This document shows positions 1 through 7,015 of a DNA stretch of 8,131 nt, in pieces. Location: contig JAIRMF010000066.1 in NCBI GenBank assembly GCA_031258895.1, positions 1-8,131 on the forward strand, written 5' to 3'. The stretch's first letter is position 1, and each line of letters starts with the position of its first letter. Source of the stretch: Dysgonamonadaceae bacterium. Lineage in GTDB: Bacteria > Bacteroidota > Bacteroidia > Bacteroidales > Azobacteroidaceae. The notes under the pieces were generated by a model. That model saw only the letters and a list, made by a program, of their open reading frames with translations. It had not been told where the DNA came from and ran no database searches. The position numbers and the translations under genes are program-made.

Positions 1-1
1 G

Positions 2-898
2 GTTAAGTCCGACGATCGCGTTCTTGAAATCGGATGCGGCAGTGCGGGCGTACTGTCTGCTTTTCTTGAGCGCGGATGTTCCGGCGGCGCCGGTGTTGAT
101 ATTTCGGAACACAATATTGCTGTTGCAAAGAAAAAGCTTGCCGGCAGAAAAGATGTGATTCTCCTGGCGAAAGATATTTACAAAATAGATGTTGAAACGG
201 ATTTAGACGGAAAGTTCGATATTATAGTCTTGAAGGATGTGATTGAGCATATTCCGAACCAAGAGCAATTAATTTCCCAACTCAAAAGCTTACTTCGTCC
301 CAACGGAAAAATATTTGTAGGTTTTCCACCATGGCAAATGCCTTTTGGAGGTCATCAGCAAATATTGCAGAGCCGTGTGCTGTCGCGAATACCTTACTTA
401 CATTTGTTACCGACGCCTGTTTATAGATGGGTAATGCGCCTTTTTAATAATTATTCCTTTGTGAAACCCCCAACACCATTGGGGGATTCCCCAACACCAT
501 CGGGGGATTCTTCAACGCCGTTAGGGGATTCTTCCGCTCCGCTGAAGTCTTCTTCAATGCCGCTGAAGTCTTCTTCAACGCCGCCGAAGTCTTCTTCAAT
601 GCCGCTGAAGTCTTCTTCAATGCCACCGAAGTTTTCTTCAATTGAAAAAAAGTTTTCTTCAACCCAGGAAGAGGAACTTATCCAAATCAAACAGACGGGT
701 ATATCAATAGAGAGGTTTGAACGTATCGCAAAAAACGCGGGTTATAAGGTGATTAACCGCCAGTTTCATCTTGTTAATCCGATTTATCAATACAAGTTCG
801 GTATGAAAATGCGGAAACAGTATAAGTTTATTTCCGCTATCCCATATATTCGAAATTTTCTGACTACCAGCGCATTTTATTTAATTAAACCAAAATGA
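2..898 (+). CDS. Class I SAM-dependent methyltransferase with repeat insertion (5' end cut by window)
   Basis: The reading frame is open from the first bases of the window, so the start codon lies upstream; 298 residues are visible. Counting the codon at base 2 as residue 1, SAM-binding motif I VLEIGCGSAG is at residues 7-16. The acidic end of strand beta-2 (GVDIS) and the motif IV-like FDIIVLKDVIEHIP followed by LLRPNGKIFVGFPP also fit a Rossmann-fold methyltransferase. Residues 158-220 are nine tandem 7-residue repeats rich in Pro, Ser and Lys, sitting between YRWVMRLF and the conserved-looking C-terminal block starting IKQTGISIERFERI. The insertion therefore lies in a loop and leaves the core intact. 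The stop overlaps the rfbB start (ATGA), which suggests co-transcription and a role in modifying a surface glycan or lipid. The substrate cannot be told from sequence. A GTG at base 155 is internal, because it falls after motif I. Confidence 0.85.
   Translation, partial: VKSDDRVLEIGCGSAGVLSAFLERGCSGGAGVDISEHNIAVAKKKLAGRKDVILLAKDIYKIDVETDLDGKFDIIVLKDVIEHIPNQEQLISQLKSLLRPNGKIFVGFPPWQMPFGGHQQILQSRVLSRIPYLHLLPTPVYRWVMRLFNNYSFVKPPTPLGDSPTPSGDSSTPLGDSSAPLKSSSMPLKSSSTPPKSSSMPLKSSSMPPKFSSIEKKFSSTQEEELIQIKQTGISIERFERIAKNAGYKVINRQFHLVNPIYQYKFGMKMRKQYKFISAIPYIRNFLTTSAFYLIKPK
473..661 (+). repeat. Nine-unit, 21-bp in-frame tandem repeat
   Basis: Nine contiguous 21-bp units begin at 473, 494, 515, 536, 557, 578, 599, 620 and 641 and encode heptapeptides such as TPLGDSP, MPLKSSS, TPPKSSS and IEKKFSS. 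The units at 557 and 599 are identical at the DNA level. Two subtypes occur: the first three carry GGGGATTC in the middle and the next ones AAGTCTTC. Most units contain their own inverted repeat: TTGGGG-GATT-CCCCAA at 479-494, and TGAAG-TCTT-CTTCA in units 4, 5 and 7 (for example 543-556). The array could thus form a row of small hairpins in DNA or mRNA. Because 21 is a multiple of three, gain or loss of units changes protein length without a frameshift. The last two units (FSS) have drifted. Confidence 0.92.
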
Positions 899-2013
899 AA
901 ATGAAAAGTTACTTGATAACCGGAGGAGCCGGTTTTATCGGCTCAAACTTTGTGAAATATATTCTGGAAAAATATCCTGAAATTCGGATACTCATACTCG
1001 ATGACCTGACTTATGCCGGCAATCTGGGCACAATCAGCGAAAATCTGAATGACCCCCGTCTTAAATTCGTAAAAGCGAATATCACCGATAACACGGCTGT
1101 TCGGACAATCTTTGAAAAGGACAGGATTGACTATCTTATAAATTTCGCCGCCGAAAGCCACGTTGACCGCAGCATAGAGAATCCGCAGCTTTTCCTCGAA
1201 ACCAATATCCTCGGCACGCAAAACCTGCTCGAAACGGCCCGTAAATTCTGGACCGCCGGCAAGGATGAAAACGGTCGTCCCGTTTATCATGAAGGAGTAA
1301 AATTCCTTCAAGTTTCAACGGACGAAGTCTATGGCAGTCTGGGCGAAACAGGCTATTTCACGGAAAACACCCCCCTGTCCCCGCGAAGCCCCTATTCGGC
1401 GTCGAAAGCTGCGGCCGACTTTATAGTACTTGCCTACGCCGAAACATACGGCATGCCGGTAAACATTACTCGCTGCTCCAACAACTATGGCCCTTATCAC
1501 TTCCCTGAAAAACTTATTCCCCTGATTATAAAAAATATCCTTGAAGGGGAAAAATTGCCCGTTTACGGCGACGGATCCAACGTCCGCGACTGGCTTTTCG
1601 TTGAAGACCATTGCAAGGCGATTGATATGGTTATTGCCGGAGGAAAGTTAGGACAGGTGTATAACGTCGGCGGACACAACGAGATGAAGAATATAGACAT
1701 CGTGAAACTTACCATTTCAACAGTCCGCCGCCTGATTGAAGAAAACTCCGAATACCGCAGCGCACTTAAAACCGATATCGAAAATATCAACGAGAATCTT
1801 ATTACTTTCGTAAAAGACCGACCCGGCCACGACCTGCGCTATGCCATAGATCCTACTAAAATTACCGATGAACTCGGCTGGATTCCCGAAACCCGCTTCG
1901 CAGACGGAATAGTAAAAACTATTCGCTGGTACCTCGAAAATCAGGACTGGGTCAAAGACGTTACCTCCGGTGATTATCAGAAATACTATGAACAAATGTA
2001 CGGGAATCGATGA
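895..2013 (+). CDS. rfbB: dTDP-glucose 4,6-dehydratase
   Basis: This 372-residue protein converts dTDP-glucose to dTDP-4-keto-6-deoxyglucose with bound NAD+, the second step towards dTDP-L-rhamnose and related deoxysugars, in the cytoplasm. It is an extended short-chain dehydrogenase. The NAD-binding GGAGFIG is at residues 10-16. The catalytic residues are visible as T142-D143-E144 in STDEVYG, and Y167 and K171 in SPYSASK. NFAAESHVDRSI, RCSNNYGPYHFPEKL, YGDGSNVRDWLFVEDH and DRPGHDLRYAIDP are typical of the RfbB subfamily rather than of UDP-glucose epimerases. Length is normal. The first ATG overlaps the methyltransferase stop, which favours translational coupling; a second ATG two codons later is possible. 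rfbA, rfbC and rfbD are not in this window. No terminator fits after the stop, since the convergent hydrolase gene ends on the next base. Confidence 0.96.
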   Translation: MKMKSYLITGGAGFIGSNFVKYILEKYPEIRILILDDLTYAGNLGTISENLNDPRLKFVKANITDNTAVRTIFEKDRIDYLINFAAESHVDRSIENPQLFLETNILGTQNLLETARKFWTAGKDENGRPVYHEGVKFLQVSTDEVYGSLGETGYFTENTPLSPRSPYSASKAAADFIVLAYAETYGMPVNITRCSNNYGPYHFPEKLIPLIIKNILEGEKLPVYGDGSNVRDWLFVEDHCKAIDMVIAGGKLGQVYNVGGHNEMKNIDIVKLTISTVRRLIEENSEYRSALKTDIENINENLITFVKDRPGHDLRYAIDPTKITDELGWIPETRFADGIVKTIRWYLENQDWVKDVTSGDYQKYYEQMYGNR

Positions 2014-4455
2014 TTACATTTGCTCCGCAACAAGATTCACAATCTTCACAGGGCCGAGTAACCCGGCGGGAAGCAGTTTTGAATCCTTGTTGAAATAATA
2101 CCACGGAGTGAATGTTTTGCGATCCTTTGACGGGCGCGGCTCGTCTTTCACAAACCAGTCCGGCAGGCGTCTCATCGCGCGCAAACCCTGATTACGGTCC
2201 GTCCATTCAAAATCTTCTTCATGTTGTTCATCACCGATAAGACGGTTAACCCAGGTGTTTGTTACTTTTATTTTCAAATGATTATTACCCGGTTTCAGAT
2301 ACTCGGTAATATCGGTTTTGAACGGTGCAAACCATAACGTGCCGGCGTCCCGTCCGTTGATTTCTATGGCCGCCATATCGTAAACCGTACCAAGGTCAAG
2401 CACAACGCGCCTGCCTGAAGAAATGTCGGTTTTGCCGATTTTCAACGTTTTCTCGTACACAGCAGTTCCGGAAAAATATTTAATAGCGAAATCATCCTGA
2501 CGGCTAAAATCCACAAGTTGAGGGAAACGCGTAGAGAACGGCGCTTCCTTTGTTTGAGGCAGGAACGTTACAGACCAGTCTCCCGATACTTCGGTCGATT
2601 TTTCGCTTACGGTTTTGTATACCGGTGATTTTTTGTATTTAGTCCTGTTTGCGGGGAAGATCACAAACAAAGAGCCATCCTTACTTAATTCAAGATCTAT
2701 CAGTATTTTCGTACTGTCTTTGTCGCGGAGATTGCCTCCATATTGGCTGATGGTACCTCCATATGCGTCCCAGATTTCAGGTTGACGTCCGGACACGGGA
2801 AGCTCGAACGTTTTCAACTGTGCCTCTTTACCTGTGTTACGAATAAAAAATATTTCCGCTTCCGGAGTACGGCGATTCAGTACACTATCGTTGCGCGAGA
2901 CAAACGAACCTTGTTGAAGCAGCATTTGGCAACGCGAAAGGTAAGTAAAAAATGCCTTGCCAGGTTCAAACCACGTCTGATTACGGCTAAAATGTGTACC
3001 ATAATGGGCAAATCCCCAACCGGGCTGATATTTATCGCTGAAAGGATTATGCGCCCAGGAATGAAGGTAATAACGGTTTATGCCGTAATTATAGCCCATA
3101 TCGGCAGGTCGCTTCAGCATCGCAGGGGTTTCCGTATAACGGCAAGTTGCCTCCATTCCCGTAAACGCTTCGGCGCCATAAATCCGCTTACCGTATTTCG
3201 CCGCCGCCTCGACGAGTTCATCGCCTCTGTCTATACTCCGGCTGTGAACCCAGAATTCCGATACGGGAACGTCGGAAATAGCAACACCTTCCGACGTATC
3301 GAACGGCTGACCCCCGATGCTGGGATACGGTTCCCAATATAACAGGAATCCCGCCTCATTGATCATTTCTTTTCCTATCGAATAACAGTCAAGGAACAGG
3401 CGGTTTGTCACGTCTTCCCAATCACCGACAAACACTGCCGAACGCTGCGAGATGCCATGCGGACGACGAAGACTGTTGTTGCGGAGTTTTATTATACTGT
3501 CGCCATGCGAGTATGCAAGAGCCAACTGTCGTACCGGATCATACCCTTTTATGCGGATAAAATCCTTACGGAAGTTGGGCGACCAAATCTGAAAACCGGC
3601 TTCATAACTATCTATCCATATCTGGTCAAAAGTCGTACCGATATACTCCTTAAAACGTTCCTTCAAGGGAGTTAGTACGCCTTTCCAGTGCAGACGGGCA
3701 GCTATCGGGTTCATTTTGTCCGATTCGAGCGCTTTGTCGGCTACATCATCAGGCGTGGGGTGAGAACGCGCGAAAGTTGGGAAATATCCGATGCGAAAAA
3801 TTTTCCATCCGCCCTTCGGTGCATTCCATATAAGTTTGCCGTCATCTTTGGACAGGAGGTCGGTAATGTCGATCAAATCTCCGGCGTCAACATCGCATAG
3901 TTCGGGAACAGCTAACACTGCCTCGTCGCGATAATATGCTTCACCTTCCATGCCGGCAGCGGGATTAGGAAGAGTAATGCTTACCCTTTTCCCGCCTTCG
4001 ACGCTCGTATGGCTAAACCAAATGGTTTGCATACCATATTCGGGTGTGATCCACGGTCCGCCGGTCGACGACCAACCGGGAGTATTGTGTATCCCGACTT
4101 TCATGTCAAGCCGTTCGGCCTCTCTAAGCGCGTGACCGAGTGCGCTCCAGTATTTTTCGCTACGGTATGTCTGGTCTTGCCAAGGATTGTACGATGGGTC
4201 TACCCACGACGGGGCATTGAAAACAACGACCCCGCCTATGCCGGATGCTTTCATCGCTTCGAGGTCACGGGTTATGCCTTCCTGTGAATAATTGGCGCCA
4301 AGCCAGTGCCACCACGCGTAAGCATGGTATTTGCCGCCGGGGCAGGCAAACTGTGCGGCAAGGCTTTGGAGGGTTTCCGGCTTATCGTCCTGTGCAGAAG
4401 CCTGCAAGGGATTTATCAGAATCAGCAAAAGCTGCAATAGAAATATATTCTTCAT
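2014..4455 (-). CDS. Secreted GH106-type glycoside hydrolase (probable alpha-L-rhamnosidase)
   Basis: The 813-residue product starts with a Sec signal peptide (hydrophobic residues 4-17, likely cleavage after ASA near residue 21, no lipobox cysteine), so it should be periplasmic or secreted. Hallmarks of GH106 are seen in order: WWHWLGANYSQEGITRDLEAMK (48-69), GIHNTPGWSSTGGPWITPEY (121-140), DSYEAGFQIWSPNFRKDF (282-299), YGAEAFTG (426-433), YGINRYYLHSWAHNPF (457-472) and the block from H488 to Q515 with RNQTWF and CQMLLQQG. E285, E400 and E429 are candidate catalytic glutamates; I cannot assign acid and base. Residues about 665-805 form a beta-sandwich of the GH2 sugar-binding type (VVLDLGTVYDMAAIEING). 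At 813 residues it appears shorter than many family members. It probably removes alpha-L-rhamnose from glycans, but related clades are uncharacterised, so specificity is inferred. It has its own promoter after truB and sits where queA often lies. Confidence 0.85.
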   Translation of the reverse strand: MKNIFLLQLLLILINPLQASAQDDKPETLQSLAAQFACPGGKYHAYAWWHWLGANYSQEGITRDLEAMKASGIGGVVVFNAPSWVDPSYNPWQDQTYRSEKYWSALGHALREAERLDMKVGIHNTPGWSSTGGPWITPEYGMQTIWFSHTSVEGGKRVSITLPNPAAGMEGEAYYRDEAVLAVPELCDVDAGDLIDITDLLSKDDGKLIWNAPKGGWKIFRIGYFPTFARSHPTPDDVADKALESDKMNPIAARLHWKGVLTPLKERFKEYIGTTFDQIWIDSYEAGFQIWSPNFRKDFIRIKGYDPVRQLALAYSHGDSIIKLRNNSLRRPHGISQRSAVFVGDWEDVTNRLFLDCYSIGKEMINEAGFLLYWEPYPSIGGQPFDTSEGVAISDVPVSEFWVHSRSIDRGDELVEAAAKYGKRIYGAEAFTGMEATCRYTETPAMLKRPADMGYNYGINRYYLHSWAHNPFSDKYQPGWGFAHYGTHFSRNQTWFEPGKAFFTYLSRCQMLLQQGSFVSRNDSVLNRRTPEAEIFFIRNTGKEAQLKTFELPVSGRQPEIWDAYGGTISQYGGNLRDKDSTKILIDLELSKDGSLFVIFPANRTKYKKSPVYKTVSEKSTEVSGDWSVTFLPQTKEAPFSTRFPQLVDFSRQDDFAIKYFSGTAVYEKTLKIGKTDISSGRRVVLDLGTVYDMAAIEINGRDAGTLWFAPFKTDITEYLKPGNNHLKIKVTNTWVNRLIGDEQHEEDFEWTDRNQGLRAMRRLPDWFVKDEPRPSKDRKTFTPWYYFNKDSKLLPAGLLGPVKIVNLVAEQM

Positions 4456-4477
4456 ATAGTAATTTGATTTTTTCGTG

Positions 4478-4485
4478 CAAAAGTA
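4478..4485 (-). promoter_or_regulatory. Candidate -7 promoter box for the GH106 gene
   Basis: Read on the - strand, these bases are TACTTTTG, a full match to the Bacteroidota -7 consensus TAnnTTTG. Transcription would begin roughly 6-8 bases further on, giving a leader of about 15-20 bases before the ATG at 4455. No good TTTG -33 box is seen at the usual distance. The box falls in the 38-base gap between truB and the hydrolase gene, so the hydrolase can be expressed apart from the upstream operon. Confidence 0.5.
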
Positions 4486-4490
4486 TAAGA

Positions 4491-4506
4491 CAGTTACAAG
4501 TAACTG
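4491..4506. repeat. 16-bp dyad over the truB stop codon
   Basis: CAGTTAC-AA-GTAACTG is an inverted repeat with 7-base arms and a 2-base centre. As RNA it would fold as a 6-bp stem with a 4-base loop. It covers the last codons and stop of truB and lies 5 bases upstream of the candidate -7 box of the hydrolase gene. No T-run follows on the - strand, so a classic intrinsic terminator is unlikely. It could be a regulator site for the hydrolase gene, or chance. Confidence 0.45.
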
Positions 4507-5207
4507 CCTTGATTCGAGGAGAGGGATTCAGACCGAAGCATCGCTCCAAACGTATCTATATTCAGACATTGCTCCAATCTTACTTCACCGACCATAGTCC
4601 TTACAAGCGCGGTCAGATGCGCGCCCGAATTGAGCGCCAAACCAACGTCACGCGCCAAAGCCCGTATATATGTTCCTTTACTGCATACTATCCGTAATTT
4701 CAGTTCATCCGGACTGAATGTCAGCAGTTCTATTTTGTCAATTATAAGTTTTTTGGGTTTCAGGTGGACTTCTTCTCCTCGACGAGCAAGTTTGTAAGCA
4801 TGGTCGCCGTTGACTTTGCAGGCGGAATAGGCGGGAGGTATCTGTTCTATTGCTCCTGTGAAATTTTGAAGAACCGACTCTGTCGTTTCCCGTGTAATAT
4901 GGCTATTAGGGTACCTGGCGTCGATTTCGGTTTCGAGGTCAAAGGAAGGTGTTGTCGCTCCCAGGCGGAGGGTTGCTATGTATTCTTTGGTTTGAGCTTG
5001 CAGTTCGCCGATGAGTTTTGTAGCGCGACCGGTACAGACAATCATTACTCCGGTTGCGAGCGGGTCGAGAGTTCCTGCGTGTCCTACTTTCAATTTTTTA
5101 ATTTGCAGATGTTTGCAGATGGTGTAGCGAATTTTGTTCACCAAGTCAAAGGAGGTCCAGTGAAGTGGTTTATCGAGGTACAGTATTTCTCCTTTTTCGA
5201 AGTTCAT
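4494..5207 (-). CDS. truB: tRNA pseudouridine(55) synthase
   Basis: The 237-residue protein isomerises U55 to pseudouridine in the T-loop of most tRNAs. The catalytic motif GHAGTLDPLATGV is at residues 42-54, with nucleophilic Asp48. The N-terminal LDKPLHWTSFDLVNKIR and the later PPAYSACKVNGDHAYKLAR and CSKGTYIRALARDVG segments are standard TruB signatures. The length suits the short bacterial form, with the C-terminal extension reduced. The ATG overlaps the uppP stop as ATGA, so it is the last gene of the - strand operon and is likely translationally coupled. In many Bacteroidales truB follows uppP and precedes queA; here the next gene is the GH106 hydrolase instead. Confidence 0.97.
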   Translation of the reverse strand: MNFEKGEILYLDKPLHWTSFDLVNKIRYTICKHLQIKKLKVGHAGTLDPLATGVMIVCTGRATKLIGELQAQTKEYIATLRLGATTPSFDLETEIDARYPNSHITRETTESVLQNFTGAIEQIPPAYSACKVNGDHAYKLARRGEEVHLKPKKLIIDKIELLTFSPDELKLRIVCSKGTYIRALARDVGLALNSGAHLTALVRTMVGEVRLEQCLNIDTFGAMLRSESLSSNQGSYL

Positions 5208-5995
5208 ATTTCCGGTTGAAGGTTACAGAGCATAAGGATCAGTATTATTGCACCTGTGGCGATGCGATAGTAACCGAATGCTTTGAATCCGTGTTTAGTC
5301 AGGAAGTCTATGAAAAATTTTATCGCGACCATTGCTACAAGGAACGCTACTATATTTCCTACGATTAACAGATTGAGATTATCCACAAGCAATTCGCGAC
5401 TGTCAGGGTCTGTTATCAGTTTGAGGAGTTTATAGCCCGATGCGGCGGCCATTGTCGGTACGGCGAGGAAGAAGGAGAATTCTGCGGCGTTTTTCCTTGT
5501 CAGTTTTTGCGACATTCCACCTGCTATTGTTGCCATCGAACGCGAGACGCCGGGAATCATCGCGATACATTGGCAGAGGCCTATCACGAGGGCTTTTTTA
5601 CCGGTTACGGTTTGGGTCTCGGATGTTTCGTGAAATATTTTATCTAAGAACAGCATAAATATTCCGCCGAGGATAAGCATTACGGCGACAACCGTAACAT
5701 TTTCGAGCAATTCATCTATTTTATCGCCTAACAGGAATCCGAATATTACTGCCGGAAGGAATGCGATGAGCAGTTTGCGGTACAGGTCGAGCGACCGTAT
5801 AAATTGTTTCCGGTACAATACCGGTACCGAAAGCACGGCTCCAAACTGAATGATGACGATGAACGCTTTTATAAACTCGTCACTTTTCAAGCCGAGCAGG
5901 CTTTGGGTTATTATCATGTGTCCGGTGCTTGAGACGGGCAGAAACTCGGTCAGGCCTTCGACGATCGCTATTAAGATACTTTGCAACAGATCCAT
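5204..5995 (-). CDS. uppP: Undecaprenyl-diphosphatase (BacA family)
   Basis: This 263-residue integral membrane enzyme removes a phosphate from undecaprenyl diphosphate, recycling the lipid carrier for peptidoglycan, O-antigen and capsule assembly. The family is linked to bacitracin resistance when overproduced. The first signature EGLTEFLPVSSTGHMII starts at E13 and supplies E13, E17, S23 and H26. The second, PGVSRS at residues 148-153, holds the catalytic Arg152. Hydrophobic segments cover most of the chain, as expected for a multi-spanning protein. Length is normal. The ATG is separated by only two bases from the DUF3098 stop, and the end overlaps truB by four bases (ATGA). Its function ties in with the glycan-building genes at the other end of the window. 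Confidence 0.97.
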   Translation of the reverse strand: MDLLQSILIAIVEGLTEFLPVSSTGHMIITQSLLGLKSDEFIKAFIVIIQFGAVLSVPVLYRKQFIRSLDLYRKLLIAFLPAVIFGFLLGDKIDELLENVTVVAVMLILGGIFMLFLDKIFHETSETQTVTGKKALVIGLCQCIAMIPGVSRSMATIAGGMSQKLTRKNAAEFSFFLAVPTMAAASGYKLLKLITDPDSRELLVDNLNLLIVGNIVAFLVAMVAIKFFIDFLTKHGFKAFGYYRIATGAIILILMLCNLQPEI

Positions 5996-5997
5996 TT

Positions 5998-6252
5998 TTA
6001 CCGGGTTTTGGGGTATTTATTTTCCGGATTTCCAGGTTTCCTCATGATAGCGAAGATGACTGTGATGAATCCTGCCATCGTGACGATTGGAGCTATGATT
6101 ATTCGTCGGGCGCTGAATATTTCAGGATTAAATCCTGTTTCTTCTGTTGTTTCCGCTCCTGACATCAACACGAATCCGACTATTATCAATACTATCGAGA
6201 TGGCGAGAAGGACGAAATTCTCTTTACCGAATACAAATTCTTTTTTGTTCAT
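5998..6252 (-). CDS. DUF3098 small membrane protein
   Basis: The 84-residue product has a short charged N-terminus and two predicted membrane helices, about residues 12-30 (FVLLAISIVLIIVGFVLM) and 50-70. They are joined by a polar loop with the family-typical FNPEIFSARRIIIAPIV. This pattern matches DUF3098, a family of unknown function found in Bacteroidota and commonly placed between ftsX and uppP. A role near cell division or envelope assembly is guilt by association only. A purine-rich AGAAAG lies several bases before the ATG. It follows the DUF4296 gene by 24 bases and precedes uppP by two, so it is part of the same operon. ftsX is not next to it here. Confidence 0.85.
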   Translation of the reverse strand: MNKKEFVFGKENFVLLAISIVLIIVGFVLMSGAETTEETGFNPEIFSARRIIIAPIVTMAGFITVIFAIMRKPGNPENKYPKTR

Positions 6253-6276
6253 AATTATCTTTCTGTTGTTGTGTAT

Positions 6277-7014
6277 TTATTTTGATTGATTTTTCCTGAT
6301 ATTCAGGTCGGCGACATATATCAGCATATTGGGGTTTATTTTATGGAAACGGAACTCACCTTTCACGCTTTTGGAGTGTTTTGACGGCGGAATATTGACC
6401 GACTTCGAATAACAGCCGTTCACTTTGATTGTATCTTTGAGGACAATGATGGTGTCTTGACAATCTATTTGCAGGTTTATTCCGGCATTTGCAGAGTTTG
6501 ATATTCCGAACATTTTAAGGGACACTGTGTAATTTCCTTCTTCCATTTTGCAGGTTGTATCGGATATGAAACGGTATGTATTTTCCGACAGGTCGAAGGG
6601 AAAGATAAAGAAGTTGCGTTGATCAATCCTGGGGTTATTTTCCGTACTTTTCCTCAATTCTCTTTGGGCGATGGAGTCCGACAGTTCACGTTTTGTGTTT
6701 GTTATCAGTTGGGCATATTTCTCGGATATACTTTCGTTGATTTTCACGTATTTGTCGAGGTTAGCGGCGTAATGGGAAAGTGACTTTTCGAGCGATTCGG
6801 GCGTTATGTTATGTTTTTCATGAGTCTTTGCGAGGAGTTTGGTTTTTTGTTCGGGATTCTCTTTGTATTGGGTATTATTTTCTTTGAGTTCTGCGTCGGA
6901 CAGGTACAGATCAAAGAGGACGGCCTCCATTTTGTCTTCGGACAACACGTTTGGAGGTCTGTTATCACAGCAGTACATTGTAGCGATCATGAGCAAGAGG
7001 ACATGTTTCCGCAC
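6277..7014 (-). CDS. DUF4296 lipoprotein
   Basis: The start is taken as GTG at 7014, because it gives a complete lipoprotein signal: RKH, a hydrophobic run VLLLMIATMY, then C15-C16 followed by Asp17. Starting at the later ATG (residue 9) would leave too short a leader. Residues about 20-105 match DUF4296 (PNVLSEDKMEAVLFDLYLSDAEL near the start, then charged helices with coiled-coil character). Residues about 135-240 are strand-rich with no domain I recognise. The mature 230-residue protein should be anchored in the envelope by its lipidated cysteine; Asp after Cys can affect sorting in some bacteria, though rules differ in Bacteroidota. Function is unknown. One base separates it from the lspA stop, so the lipoprotein gene sits next to the peptidase that would process it. 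Confidence 0.85.
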   Translation of the reverse strand: MRKHVLLLMIATMYCCDNRPPNVLSEDKMEAVLFDLYLSDAELKENNTQYKENPEQKTKLLAKTHEKHNITPESLEKSLSHYAANLDKYVKINESISEKYAQLITNTKRELSDSIAQRELRKSTENNPRIDQRNFFIFPFDLSENTYRFISDTTCKMEEGNYTVSLKMFGISNSANAGINLQIDCQDTIIVLKDTIKVNGCYSKSVNIPPSKHSKSVKGEFRFHKINPNMLIYVADLNIRKNQSK

Positions 7015-7015
7015 A

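Noticed and set aside
473..661. CRISPR-like array
   Set aside because: Units are contiguous 21-bp copies with no spacers, all in one reading frame inside a methyltransferase, and no cas gene is near.
444..690. Two open frames on the - strand across the repeat array (72 and 79 codons)
   Set aside because: A 21-bp period keeps every frame periodic, so a stop-free unit gives stop-free frames; the products are simple repeats antisense to a real gene.
155..898. Methyltransferase starting at GTG 155
   Set aside because: SAM-binding motif I (VLEIGCGSAG) is encoded in the same frame at bases 20-49, so the gene starts upstream of the window.
2032..2046. Hairpin AAGATT-CAC-AATCTT as a terminator for rfbB
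   Set aside because: The stem is six mostly A/T pairs with a three-base loop, no T-run follows, and it encodes the hydrolase C-terminus.
2743..3342. 199-codon open frame on the + strand
   Set aside because: It is antisense to the conserved GH106 coding region and its product resembles no family I know; the GH106 motifs fix the - strand as coding.
4245..5219. Two 150-codon open frames on the + strand (4245-4697 and 4764-5219)
   Set aside because: They lie antisense to the start of the hydrolase gene and to truB, whose motifs are clear on the - strand.
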